A stretch of 32,318 bases of DNA from an uncultured Eubacteriales bacterium (GTDB taxonomy: Bacteria; Bacillota; Clostridia; TANB77; CAG-508): contig CADAHH010000011.1 of NCBI GenBank assembly GCA_902787685.1, positions 1 through 32,318 on the forward strand. The letters are read 5' to 3'. Positions 1 through 7,831 of the stretch are shown here, piece by piece (within the stretch, counting starts at the first letter, position 1; each line of letters starts with the position of its first letter). Position numbers and translations under genes: made by a program. The notes under the pieces were generated by a model. That model was not told the DNA's origin and did not search any database. It worked only from the letters and a program-made list of their open reading frames with translations.

Positions 1-25
1 ATAATAAATGAGGAGGAATGAAATA

Positions 26-1063
26 ATGCAAGAAGAAAACAATCTAAATAAGAATTTTCAAGAAATATTTGAAAACATAAAAAATGATGTTACAAAAACT
101 CAACTTGAAATTATGATAAATGCAAATGCCAATTTAGTAAATCTATACTATAGAATCGGAAAAACAATTTTCGAAAATTCAAGTTGGGGAAATAAATTTA
201 TTGACTATTTATCTATGGAACTTAAAATTGCATTTCCAAGGCAAAAAGGTTTTTCTATAAGAAATTTAAAATATATGAAATCTTTTTATATGGAATATAA
301 GGATGATAATGAATTTGTGCAACTTGTTGCACAAATTCCATGGAAACACAATATTATTTTAATACAAAAAATTAAAGATAAAAATGTTCGAAAATGGTAT
401 ATTGAAAAGATAATAGAAGAAGGATGGGTGGAAAGTGTTCTTTTATATCAATTAGATACAAATTTATATCAAAGACAGATAAAAAATATAAAACATACAA
501 ATTTTGATTTAACATTAAAACAAAATAGTGATTTAGCTAACTATATAGTGAAAGAACCATATGTTTTTGATTTAATCGAATTGACAGAAGACTATAAAGA
601 AAAAGAATTAGAGAATAAAATGTTAGAAAGGTTAAAAAATGTTTTGCTTGAGTTGGGAAGCGGATTTTCTTTTGTTGGAAATCAGTATAAAATAACAGTA
701 GGAAATCAGGATTTCTTTATAGATTTATTGTTTTATCATATAAAATTAAAATGTTATGTTGCAGTTGAACTTAAAGCAGTTGAATTTGTGCCAGAATTTG
801 GTAGTAAATTAGGATTTTATTTAACAGCATTAGATGAAAAGGTAAGGGATGAAAACGATAATCCATCGATTGGGATTTTATTATGCAAGAGTAAAAATAA
901 TGAAATTGTAGACTACACGCTAAAATATATAAACAAACCATTGGGAGTGAGTGAATATAAAATATTTAATGAATTACCCGAAAATTTATTAAAAGAATTA
1001 CCAACTGAAGAAGATATTAATCTTCATTTAGAAATAAAAGAAGATGGTGAAGAAGATGAATAA
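26..1063 (+). CDS. YhcG/DUF1016-type PD-(D/E)XK nuclease
   Basis: Predicted DNA nuclease of the DUF1016 (YhcG) family, often found with restriction-modification genes and in defence or mobile regions. The N-terminal part (about 1-170) is the DUF1016_N helical region. The C-terminal part (about 200-330) is a PD-(D/E)XK fold: the acidic residue in FFIDLLFYH and the E-x-K of AVELK are visible. At about 345 residues it has the usual family length and looks intact. I chose the ATG at 26 because AGGAGG (11-16) lies 9 bases upstream; the ATG at 8 would lie before that site. No methylase partner is in the window. It sits at the left of the cassette-like series upstream of rbgA, and its last codons overlap the first rbgA-like remnant. 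The family call is from motifs; the defence role is inference. Confidence 0.85.
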   Translation: MQEENNLNKNFQEIFENIKNDVTKTQLEIMINANANLVNLYYRIGKTIFENSSWGNKFIDYLSMELKIAFPRQKGFSIRNLKYMKSFYMEYKDDNEFVQLVAQIPWKHNIILIQKIKDKNVRKWYIEKIIEEGWVESVLLYQLDTNLYQRQIKNIKHTNFDLTLKQNSDLANYIVKEPYVFDLIELTEDYKEKELENKMLERLKNVLLELGSGFSFVGNQYKITVGNQDFFIDLLFYHIKLKCYVAVELKAVEFVPEFGSKLGFYLTALDEKVRDENDNPSIGILLCKSKNNEIVDYTLKYINKPLGVSEYKIFNELPENLLKELPTEEDINLHLEIKEDGEEDE

Positions 1064-1130
1064 TAATGAAAGTAAAGTCAGTATCAACTGGGATATCTGT
1101 ATTTTTCGAAAGATTAGCTCAAACTATTGA
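1056..1130 (+). other. rbgA 5'-end remnant 1 (attL-like site)
   Basis: A 24-codon frame that starts inside the end of the YhcG gene and reads MNNNESKVSINW before diverging. Its ATG-lysine-INW layout matches the true rbgA start at 6838 (HKINLNW). The AACTG core is at 1086-1090. After the core, the next 24 bases match 15 of 24 ungapped with the same arm of remnant 3 (hand count). I read it as a displaced rbgA 5' end joined to element DNA, not as a gene. Confidence 0.55.
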
Positions 1131-1996
1131 AAATACTGAATTTTTAATATTGAGATTTTTACATATTTTATAAAAAAGAGGTGAAAAAATGGAAAAAATT
1201 TATTATGATAGTTCTAATAATAAATTATGTGGTATATTAACTAAATATGAAAAAAGCGATAAGGTTGTTATAATGTGTCATGGAATCAGAGGGAATAAAG
1301 ATGAATGTGGCGCATTTGTAAAATTGTCAGAGGAATTATTAAAAATAGGTTATAGCTCATTTAGATTTGATTTTAATGGTCATGGTGAAAGTGATGGACT
1401 TGATAAAGATATGACAATTACAAAAGAAATTAATGATTTAGAAAATACTGTTAATATGTTACAAGAAAAAGGATATGGCAAAATAATTTTGTTAGGTAGT
1501 AGCTTTGGTGCAGGAATAGTTTCATTATTTCCATTTGAAAAATATAATAATGTTAAAGCAATTATTTTATGGTATGGTTGTTTAGATTATGATTATGCTA
1601 GATTTGGTAATTTATTTACTGAAGAAAATATGAAAAAAGCAGAAAAAGATGGCTATTATATTTCAAAAAGTATGAATACAGGAGAAGAATTCAAGCTTGG
1701 TTTAGAATTATTTAAAGAAACATACCAATTTAAACCATATGAAAATTTAATAAATTGTGATTTACCAAAATTATTTGTACACGGTGATAAAGATAGTGCT
1801 TTACCATATGAATTATCTGAGAAGGTAAGTAAACAATGTAGTAATTCTATATTTAAACTTATTAAAAATGGTGAACATACATTTATGAATTCTGATGAAG
1901 CAATCAATGAAGCAATAGATGTCACAATAGAGTTTATAAAGAATATAAAATAAAGGAGTTGATCCAAATGAATGAAAATAAAACTAACATAAACTG
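1086..1996 (+). mobile_element. Single-gene cassette carrying an alpha/beta hydrolase
   Basis: The segment between the AACTG cores of remnants 1 and 2, about 0.9 kb. It contains one complete gene and no recombinase. Its left end (1091-1190) resembles the left end of the recombinase-bearing segment at 3120-3220: the same core arm, a shared ACATATTTTAT box and a GAGGTGAA ribosome-binding site before the first gene. Its right end supplies AAAGGAG, an ATG and an rbgA-like N-terminus. Movement by a recombinase acting in trans is inference. Confidence 0.45.
1189..1953 (+). CDS. Alpha/beta hydrolase (serine esterase/lipase-like)
   Basis: A cytosolic alpha/beta-hydrolase fold enzyme of about 254 residues; its substrate is unknown. 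The oxyanion-region HG motif is MCHGIRGN near residue 30. The nucleophile elbow is GSSFG near residue 105. The acid is the aspartate of FVHGDKDSALP near 200, and the histidine is in NGEHTFMN near 227, so the catalytic triad is complete. The start at 1189 follows GAGGTG at 1178-1183. It is the only gene in its segment and is bounded on both sides by rbgA-like start fragments, which suggests it travels as cargo. There is no signal peptide. It could be a dienelactone-hydrolase-like or acyl-esterase enzyme. Confidence 0.85.
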   Translation: MEKIYYDSSNNKLCGILTKYEKSDKVVIMCHGIRGNKDECGAFVKLSEELLKIGYSSFRFDFNGHGESDGLDKDMTITKEINDLENTVNMLQEKGYGKIILLGSSFGAGIVSLFPFEKYNNVKAIILWYGCLDYDYARFGNLFTEENMKKAEKDGYYISKSMNTGEEFKLGLELFKETYQFKPYENLINCDLPKLFVHGDKDSALPYELSEKVSKQCSNSIFKLIKNGEHTFMNSDEAINEAIDVTIEFIKNIK

Positions 1997-2057
1997 TGAA
2001 GAATGGGCAAATGCAAAACTCCCTAGAAAGATTGAAATATCAATATTTGTTAATTAA
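1968..2057 (+). other. rbgA 5'-end remnant 2 (attL-like site)
   Basis: A short frame preceded by AAAGGAG (1953-1959), very like the ribosome-binding site of real rbgA. It begins MNENKTNINC, where the usual INW reads INC because the AACTG core (1992-1996) is followed by T. The next 24 bases match remnant 3 at 14 of 24 positions ungapped (hand count), including a shared ATG-x-AAAACT block. It ends after 29 codons. It is best explained as a recombination-junction scar. Confidence 0.5.
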
Positions 2058-2104
2058 AGTATCTTTCGTGATTTAATAAGAATAATTAAAAAGAAGAGAA
2101 ACAT

Positions 2105-2470
2105 ATGAAAAATATAATTATAATAATTGAATCAACAGATATATCTATTTAAAATGCTTTAAAGTATTTTAAGGACTCTATAATAATAATCTTAGGATAT
2201 AAAGATATATCGCCGACAACATTAGCAAGAAGCATAAAAAAACATGATACAAATTTAGATTGGACATTTGGATATGATGAGGAACAATTAATAGAAATAG
2301 CTACTAATACTGTAGATAAAAGTAAAAAATTGTATGAGGAGAGTTTAAAAAACAATCTTTTATATTATGATACTTCAAAGAATAGAAATAAAATCTATAA
2401 CATAATAATTGATGAAATTAAAGATATATCTATTAAACTAAATTATTTAAGAAAGGTGATAAATAAATGA
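2105..2470 (+). pseudogene. Unrecognised gene with in-frame stop
   Basis: A 121-codon frame opened by ATG at 2105 and interrupted by TAA at 2150-2152 (codon 16). It then runs open to a TGA at 2468-2470 that overlaps the next ATG as ATGA. There is no good start codon after the TAA, so the downstream part is probably not made. The beginning (MKNIIIIIES) looks like the first strand of a P-loop kinase but the Walker A motif is not recognisable. The C-terminal LLYYDTSKNR is the kind of ending seen in small nucleoside-kinase-like proteins. That assignment is weak. The ATGA overlap suggests it was once coupled to the HAD gene. Confidence 0.45.
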
Positions 2471-3062
2471 TATACATATTTGATTTGGGAGGAGTAATAA
2501 CAAAATCACAAGATTTAAAAAAATATATGATGAGTTAAAGCCAAAAGTAGATTATGATACATTTATAGATATTTGGTATAATGATCCTGAAGTCATAGAC
2601 GCACATAAAGGTTTGAATGATGAAAATGAATCATTTAGAAATGTATTAGAAAAAATTGGATGTAAAATATCTGTTGATGAATTATTTAATATAGTTTATA
2701 AAAAAAGAGACTACTACGAAGATACACTGAATATCATAAATAAGCTTAGAAATAATGGAAATAAGGTATACTTGTTATCTAATCTAAGAAAGGTAGATTT
2801 TGAGTATTTAAAAAAAGATATTGACATTTCAACATTTGAAAAAACTTTTTTATCTTATGAGATGAATCTAATTAAACCACAAAAAGAGATATATGAAACT
2901 GTAATAGAAGATTTAAATATTAATCCAAGTAATATATATTTCTTTGATGATAATAGTACAAATATCGATTCAGCTATTCAATGTGGGATTAAAGGATTTT
3001 GTGTAACAGGTGATAATATAAAAGAAGTATTTCAAAAAAATAAGTTATTAAGTGATGTATAA
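2467..3062 (+). pseudogene. HAD-family hydrolase, frameshifted at an A7 run
   Basis: The complete protein would be about 198 residues. Motif I is FDLGGVIT (residues 5-12), motif II is LLSN, the motif III lysine is in IKPQKEIY and motif IV is FFDDNSTNID. All are present, as in YihX-like HAD phosphatases with DxGGV. The frame breaks at the seven-A run 2515-2521. The upstream frame ends at TAA 2536-2538 after MIYIFDLGGVIT..., and the remainder continues in the -1 frame (IYDELKPK...). The sequence A AAA AAA is in the right phase for a classical -1 slip, and homopolymer indels and assembly errors are also common there. A protein starting at 2613 would lack motif I and so be inactive. Confidence 0.7.
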
Positions 3063-3078
3063 TTAAGGAAGTGATAAT

Positions 3079-3180
3079 ATGAGTGAAAAAAATGAATTTC
3101 CAAAAGTCGCCATTAACTGGGAGAGACGGATTTATGGAAAACTAGTTAAAAAGCTTGCAAATATTGGCTTTTTATTTTAA
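3079..3180 (+). other. rbgA 5'-end remnant 3 (attL of the recombinase element)
   Basis: A 33-codon frame with AAGGAAG upstream. It begins MSEKNEFPKVAINW and then diverges. The core TTAACTGG (3113-3120) is also found at the true rbgA start (6875-6882), the presumed attR. Eight shared bases is a typical common core for large serine recombinases. The remnant contains a CGG triplet (3127-3129), but it is not a functional gene. Confidence 0.6.
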
Positions 3181-3217
3181 AACATATTACATATTTTATT
3201 AAAATGGAGGTGAATAT

Positions 3218-4066
3218 ATGTCAAATAAAATAATAGAAGTTCAAAATGTTAAAGTAAATATAACCAATATAGATGATAATGATTATATTTGTATTTCTGA
3301 TTTTGGTAAATACAAAGAGGGAAAATCAAAGGCAGATGACATTATAAGAAACTGGTTAAGAAATAGAATTACTTTGGAGTTTTTAGGAACATGGGAGTCA
3401 ATTTATAATCCGAATTTTAATTCCGTCGAATTCGACGGGTTTAGAAAAAGTGCAGGACTTCACACATTTACATTAAGTGTTACAGAATGGTGTGAAAAGA
3501 CAAATGCAATTGGTATATATTCAAAACGAGGAAAGTATGGCGGAACATATGCACATAAAGATATTGCATTTGAATTTGCGTCAGCAATCAGTCCGGTATT
3601 CAAATTATATTTAATAAAAGAGTTTGAAAGATTAAAAGAAATAGAAAATCAAAATAGAGAGTGGGATGTAAAAAGGATTCTAACAAAAAACAATTACCTA
3701 ATACATACTGATGCAATTAAAAATTATATATTACCAGATAATGATTTTTATAAAAATAGAGAGTGGTTAAAATATGCTGAAGAAGCGGATATTTTAAATG
3801 TAATTATATTTAATACAACTGCTAAAAAGTGGAGAGAGCTTAATCCCGATTTAGCTAAAAATTCAAATGTTAGAGATTATGCTACAATTAATGAATTAAC
3901 AGTATTGTCAAATTTAGAATCACATAATGCTGAATTAATAAAAGAAGGAAAAAATAAAGAAGAAAGATTTGAAATTCTAAATGAAATTGCAAAATATCAA
4001 CTAAATATACTTAATAATGCTGAAAAAATAAAATTATTAGGGAATGGAAATAAAGAGGAGCTATAG
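3218..4066 (+). CDS. KilA-N domain protein
   Basis: A 282-residue protein whose first 140 residues match the KilA-N DNA-binding domain common in phages and mobile elements. Recognisable stretches are DDIIRNWLRNR, the variable loop, TLSVTEWCEKTNAIGI and the GGTYAHKDIAFEFASAISP segment, which closes with KLYLIKEFERL. The C-terminal part is helical and charged and its role is unknown. The start follows GGAGG at 3206-3210. Its stop (TAG) is immediately followed by the next ATG, so translation of the two is probably coupled. It may regulate the element or be part of a defence module with the next two genes. A perfect 16-bp palindrome lies inside the gene at 3423-3438. Confidence 0.88.
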   Translation: MSNKIIEVQNVKVNITNIDDNDYICISDFGKYKEGKSKADDIIRNWLRNRITLEFLGTWESIYNPNFNSVEFDGFRKSAGLHTFTLSVTEWCEKTNAIGIYSKRGKYGGTYAHKDIAFEFASAISPVFKLYLIKEFERLKEIENQNREWDVKRILTKNNYLIHTDAIKNYILPDNDFYKNREWLKYAEEADILNVIIFNTTAKKWRELNPDLAKNSNVRDYATINELTVLSNLESHNAELIKEGKNKEERFEILNEIAKYQLNILNNAEKIKLLGNGNKEEL

Positions 4067-4789
4067 ATGAGCAAAGATTTGAAAATAAAAACAGGCATAA
4101 GTATTGATAGAACTGGAACTATAGGAAATATTCTAAATAATTATATAGATGAGTATGTGAGCAATAATGAAATTAAAGAAATAAACGCAAAAATTGCTAT
4201 TATGAATCAAAAATTATCTGATTTTGATATGCTTAAATACAAACTTTCTAATAGGATTAAAATTAGAGGTTTAGTAGTAAAGGTGTTATCTGAAGATTCA
4301 GATGTTTTTGTAGATTTGGCAATAGAATTACTAAATATATCTGAGGATAATTTTGAAAATATTATAGATTCATTTATGAAATTAACAAAAAATGATTTAG
4401 ATGTATTATATTATAATTTATGGAAAAAAAGAGGCAATGAGAAATTTGATGTAAATGAATTGAAAAATGAGATTGGTAGTAATTTTGAATTTGTTCCAGA
4501 TTTAATATTGAGCTATGAATATAGAGTGAATAAAAGTGATTTTGTAAACAATGAAAATAGCCTCATTATTGGAGATACACTAACTTTAATGCCTACACAA
4601 GAAAGTTCAAACATATTTAATGTGTTTGAGAGATTGTCTTATAACAATTTTATTAAGCTTTCAAAATACATTCCAAATAAAATGAACGATTCCTTTAATA
4701 CATATTTATGTTTCAACTTTACATATTTAGGTATATATTTATGTAGAATAATGGAAAAAATAGAAAGAGATAAGAAAGAGAAGATGTAA
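4067..4789 (+). CDS. Unrecognised 240-aa protein between KilA-N and DUF6602 genes
   Basis: I do not recognise this protein. It is soluble and rich in Asp, Asn, Lys and Ile, with no signal peptide or membrane segment. The first 70 residues look helical (EIKEINAKIAIMNQKLSDF) and might form a coiled coil. The C-terminus ends in a basic-acidic tail (MEKIERDKKEKM). It starts one base after the KilA-N stop codon with GAGGAG upstream, and its TAA is one base before the ATG of the DUF6602 gene. The three-gene block therefore looks like one translational unit. That packing suggests the three proteins work together; nothing in the sequence gives a specific reaction. Confidence 0.75.
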   Translation: MSKDLKIKTGISIDRTGTIGNILNNYIDEYVSNNEIKEINAKIAIMNQKLSDFDMLKYKLSNRIKIRGLVVKVLSEDSDVFVDLAIELLNISEDNFENIIDSFMKLTKNDLDVLYYNLWKKRGNEKFDVNELKNEIGSNFEFVPDLILSYEYRVNKSDFVNNENSLIIGDTLTLMPTQESSNIFNVFERLSYNNFIKLSKYIPNKMNDSFNTYLCFNFTYLGIYLCRIMEKIERDKKEKM

Positions 4790-4790
4790 A

Positions 4791-5600
4791 ATGAATGAAG
4801 AATTTATTAAACTATTAGAATTGGAATATAATGAATTAAAAATAGGATTAGCTAAAGCATCTATCGAAGGAAAAGGAACTCCACAAGAAATTGCTGATAG
4901 AAAAGAAGAACTATTTCATGCTTTATTTGAAAAATATTTTCCGTTTCCATTTACTATTACAAAAGGAAATATTATTGATAGTTTTAATAAAAGAAGTGCT
5001 TCAATAGATTGCATAATACTTGATCCGTCACATCCACACACAATAGATCAAAAGAACAAAAAAGCTTCTGTTATATTTGCAGATGGGGTTGACTATGCGA
5101 TTGAAATAAAGGGAAATTTATCTGATAAAGATGAAATAAATAGAGCATTGAATCAGATTAAGACAGTAAAAGATTTAACAAGAGTTAAAAATGGTGTAAT
5201 CCTACCAAAGGATCAAAATGAATATACATATAAAATTCCAACTATTATTTATGCAGAAAAAACATATGATAATATAAATACTTTAATAGAAAATATTCTA
5301 GAATATTATAAGGAAAATAAAATAAAAAGATTATTTCAGTTTGATATAATAGTAGCTGGAGACTACACAATAATAAATTCTTGTAAAGGATTAATTAGTT
5401 GTAATAATTCAAAAGGATTATTCTTAGAAAAAACTGGTGAAAGAACTTTAGCTGTTTTATTATTTTTGATGGCTAATATGCCATTAGTTCAGCCGTTAAT
5501 GAGTGAAAATATATATAATATTTATTTAAATAATATTATAAAAGATGCATCTTATAGTGAAGAATGGAATAGTATTCTTGAAGATATAGAAAATAACTAG
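4791..5600 (+). CDS. DUF6602-like putative PD-(D/E)XK nuclease
   Basis: A 269-residue protein resembling DUF6602 domain proteins, which look like restriction-endonuclease folds. The N-terminal helix carries the GTPQEIADRKEELFHALF region. It is followed by the FPFTITKGNIIDS strand, then SASIDCIILDP (candidate catalytic Asp near residue 76) and DYAIEIKGNL (E-x-K near residues 103-105). This is the order expected of a PD-(D/E)XK active site. The C-terminal half (LFQFDIIVAGDY onward) is typical of the family but has no known function. It lies between the unknown protein and the recombinase in the mobile element. A role in phage defence or DNA cleavage is plausible but is inference. Confidence 0.7.
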   Translation: MNEEFIKLLELEYNELKIGLAKASIEGKGTPQEIADRKEELFHALFEKYFPFPFTITKGNIIDSFNKRSASIDCIILDPSHPHTIDQKNKKASVIFADGVDYAIEIKGNLSDKDEINRALNQIKTVKDLTRVKNGVILPKDQNEYTYKIPTIIYAEKTYDNINTLIENILEYYKENKIKRLFQFDIIVAGDYTIINSCKGLISCNNSKGLFLEKTGERTLAVLLFLMANMPLVQPLMSENIYNIYLNNIIKDASYSEEWNSILEDIENN

Positions 5601-5620
5601 TTGAGAAAAGGAAGAAATAA

Positions 5621-6823
5621 ATGTGGAATGTAGCAGCATATTTAAGATTATCTAAAGAAGATAATGAAAATATGGAATCAAATAGTATAATAAATCAAAG
5701 AGAACTAATAGAACAGTATATTAAAGATAAAAACGATTTACAATTAGTAGATTATTATATTGATGATGGATATAGTGGTACTAATTTTAATAGACCAGGA
5801 TTTAGAAGACTATTACAAGATATGAAAAACAAAAAGATTAATTGTATAATTGTAAAAGACTTATCTAGATTTGCAAGAAGTCATATAGAAGCGGATATGT
5901 ATTTTGAAAATATCTTTCCTGCCTTGAATATTAGATTTATATCTGTGATAGAAAATATAGATAGTTTTGAAAATCCAGATTCAATGGACAACCTTATTGT
6001 TCCATTTAAAAACTTGTTAAATGATGCTTATGCAAAAGACATATCTAAAAAGGTAAGAAGTGCATTATTAACTAAAAGATTAAATGGAGAATTTATTGGT
6101 ACAACTGCTACATATGGATATTTAAAAGATCCAAGAGATAAACATAAATTGATAATAGATAAAGAAGTATCAAAGAATGTTATTAAAATATTTAATGATA
6201 TAATAGAAGGAAAAACAGCAAGTGAGATAGCTGTTGAATTAAACAAGAACAATGCTTTAACACCCTATGCATATAAAATGAAAAATGATAATATCGCAAT
6301 AGATAAAAAATGGAATGCAAAAATGATAAATGTAATATTACAAAATAGAGTATATACAGGAGATTTAATTCAAGGGAAGAAGAAGGTAGAAAATTATCGC
6401 ACTCATAAACTAATTACAACAAATAAAGATGAGTGGATAATAACCGAAAATCATCACGAACCAATTATATCAAAAGAAAAGTTTGATGAAGTTCAAGAAA
6501 TACTAAACAAAAATAAATCTGTTAGAAATAATAAAGAAAAAGATTTATTTTATAGATTTTTAAAGTGTGCAGATTGTGGAAGTTCTTTTACTTTAAGAAA
6601 AGTAAAGAACTATGAATATTATCATTGTACATCATATGTAAGAGATGGATCATGTACAAGCCATTCTATTAGAAAAGATAAATTAACGGAAATAGTTTTA
6701 GAAGAGCTAAATAAAAAATTTAAAAGGAATAAAATAAATACTATAACAAGAGATATTTTATTAAAAAATGTAGATAGTATCATTATATCTCAAAATGGAG
6801 GAGTAACTATAAAATTCAAGTAA
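5621..6823 (+). CDS. Large serine recombinase (site-specific integrase)
   Basis: A 400-residue recombinase of the resolvase/invertase superfamily. The catalytic domain (1-150) has AAYLRLSKED with catalytic Ser11 and Arg9, YSGTNFNRPG and KDLSRFARSH (Arg83, Arg86). A Recombinase domain follows (about 165-280: TATYGYLKDP, WNAKMINVILQNRVYTGD). A zinc ribbon follows with CADC near 316-319 and two further cysteines near 338 and 347. It is shorter than most large serine integrases (often 450-550) and has little room for the coiled coil that controls directionality. It sits next to rbgA, whose 5' end matches the deduced attachment core, so it is the likely enzyme for insertion there and perhaps for the neighbouring cassettes in trans. 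Confidence 0.93.
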   Translation: MWNVAAYLRLSKEDNENMESNSIINQRELIEQYIKDKNDLQLVDYYIDDGYSGTNFNRPGFRRLLQDMKNKKINCIIVKDLSRFARSHIEADMYFENIFPALNIRFISVIENIDSFENPDSMDNLIVPFKNLLNDAYAKDISKKVRSALLTKRLNGEFIGTTATYGYLKDPRDKHKLIIDKEVSKNVIKIFNDIIEGKTASEIAVELNKNNALTPYAYKMKNDNIAIDKKWNAKMINVILQNRVYTGDLIQGKKKVENYRTHKLITTNKDEWIITENHHEPIISKEKFDEVQEILNKNKSVRNNKEKDLFYRFLKCADCGSSFTLRKVKNYEYYHCTSYVRDGSCTSHSIRKDKLTEIVLEELNKKFKRNKINTITRDILLKNVDSIIISQNGGVTIKFK

Positions 6824-6837
6824 AGGAGTGAATATAA

Positions 6838-7755
6838 ATGGAGAAAGAAGAGAATAGTTATCACAAAATCAACCTTAACTGGTACCCAGGCCACATGGCG
6901 AAAACAAGAAGAGAAATAATAGAAGATTTAAAACTAATAGATGTAGTAATTGAACTACTAGACAGTAGAATACCAATATCAAGCAGAAATCCAGATATTG
7001 CAGAAATAACAAAAAATAAAGATAGGATTATAGTCTTAAATAAAAGTGATTTATCAGATAAAAAAGAAAATGACATATGGGTAAGTTATTTTAATCAAAA
7101 AGGTTTAATAGCCATAGAATGTGATTCAAATAGTGGACATGGAATAAACGAAGTATTACATGCAATAGAGAAACTTAAAGAAAAAGAATTACAAGAATAT
7201 GCGAGCAAAGGAAGAACAGGCAGAAAAATTCGTGCGATGATTCTAGGTATTCCAAATGTAGGTAAGTCTTCGTTTATTAATAGAGTTTCTAAAACTAATC
7301 GATTAGAAGTTGGAAATAAACCTGGAGTTACAAAGAAAAAACAATGGATTAGAATAAACGAAAAAATAGAACTTTTAGACACACCAGGTGTTTTATGGCC
7401 AAAATTTGATAATGAAAAAGTTGCACTTAACTTAGCATATACTGGATCTATAAAAGATGAAATATTACCACAAATAGAAATTGCATACCAATTATTAAAA
7501 TATTTACTTGAAAACTATAAAGGCAATATAGCAGAAAGATATAAATTATCAATAGATTATATTGACGAAATATTAAGTCAAAACCAACAAGAGAATTTTA
7601 ATATTTATGAAATAATGCAAGAGATTGGAAAGAAACGAGGAGCAATTGTTTCTGGTGGACAAGTTGATGATGAAAAAGTTGCAAGAATTATTTTAGATGA
7701 TTTTAGAAGCGGAAAGCTGGGCAAAATTACCTTAGAGAGAAGTGATGTGAAATGA
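6838..7755 (+). CDS. rbgA: Ribosome biogenesis GTPase RbgA (YlqF)
   Basis: A circularly permuted GTPase needed late in 50S subunit assembly. Motifs appear in the permuted order: G4 NKSDL near residue 68, G1 GIPNVGKSS near 137-145 and G3 DTPG near 181, followed by the C-terminal RNA-binding region. The N-terminal INLNWYPGHMAK is the family hallmark. At 305 residues it has normal length. The ribosome-binding site AAAGGAG and the first 14 codons appear to come from the inserted element, which replaced the original 5' end; three displaced copies lie upstream. Transcription may come partly from within the element, because only 14 bases separate it from the recombinase gene. Confidence 0.95.
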   Translation: MEKEENSYHKINLNWYPGHMAKTRREIIEDLKLIDVVIELLDSRIPISSRNPDIAEITKNKDRIIVLNKSDLSDKKENDIWVSYFNQKGLIAIECDSNSGHGINEVLHAIEKLKEKELQEYASKGRTGRKIRAMILGIPNVGKSSFINRVSKTNRLEVGNKPGVTKKKQWIRINEKIELLDTPGVLWPKFDNEKVALNLAYTGSIKDEILPQIEIAYQLLKYLLENYKGNIAERYKLSIDYIDEILSQNQQENFNIYEIMQEIGKKRGAIVSGGQVDDEKVARIILDDFRSGKLGKITLERSDVK

Positions 7756-7773
7756 GAGAAATGTGAGGTGTAG

Positions 7774-7791
7774 GGGCGATTTTAATCGCCC
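7774..7791. repeat. GC-rich palindrome between rbgA and mrnC
   Basis: A perfect palindrome, GGGCGATT-TT-AATCGCCC, in a flanking context TAGG...CGC that stands out in this AT-rich sequence. No T-run follows, so it is not a typical intrinsic terminator. It looks like a REP-like intergenic repeat unit, though I see only this copy in the window. Confidence 0.6.
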
Positions 7792-7831
7792 GCAAAACAA
7801 TAACAATTTCAAAAGGAGAAGAACAATCAAA

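Larger units (their letters stand above)
1992..3119 (+). mobile_element. Degenerate cassette with kinase-like fragment and HAD gene
   Basis: The segment between the AACTG cores of remnants 2 and 3, about 1.1 kb. It contains a broken reading frame and a frameshifted HAD phosphatase and no recombinase. Its left end is more diverged than those of its neighbours. Its right end again supplies a ribosome-binding site (AAGGAAG), an ATG and an rbgA-like N-terminus. Both genes carry lesions, so it may be an old, decaying insertion. Confidence 0.35.
3115..6881 (+). mobile_element. 3.8-kb serine-recombinase element inserted in rbgA 5' end
   Basis: An integrated element bounded by TTAACTGG cores at 3113-3120 (left) and 6875-6882 (right, within rbgA codons 13-15). 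It contains a KilA-N gene, an unknown gene, a DUF6602 gene and a serine recombinase, tightly packed on the plus strand. The recombinase is the last gene, 14 bases before the rbgA ATG, which is the usual place for an integrase next to its attachment site. The right end rebuilds a ribosome-binding site (AAAGGAG), a start codon and the RbgA N-terminus, so rbgA stays expressed. There are no terminal inverted repeats, as expected for serine recombinases. Exact ends need an empty-site comparison. Confidence 0.62.

Noticed and set aside
3127..3129. CGG in remnant 3 as a fifth frameshift site
   Set aside because: It lies in a displaced attachment-site fragment, not in a functional gene, so it has no bearing on codon use.
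1056..3180. Treating the 24-33 codon frames at 1056, 1968 and 3079 as small protein genes
   Set aside because: They share only their start and the INW region with each other and with rbgA and then diverge; scar sequences explain this better.
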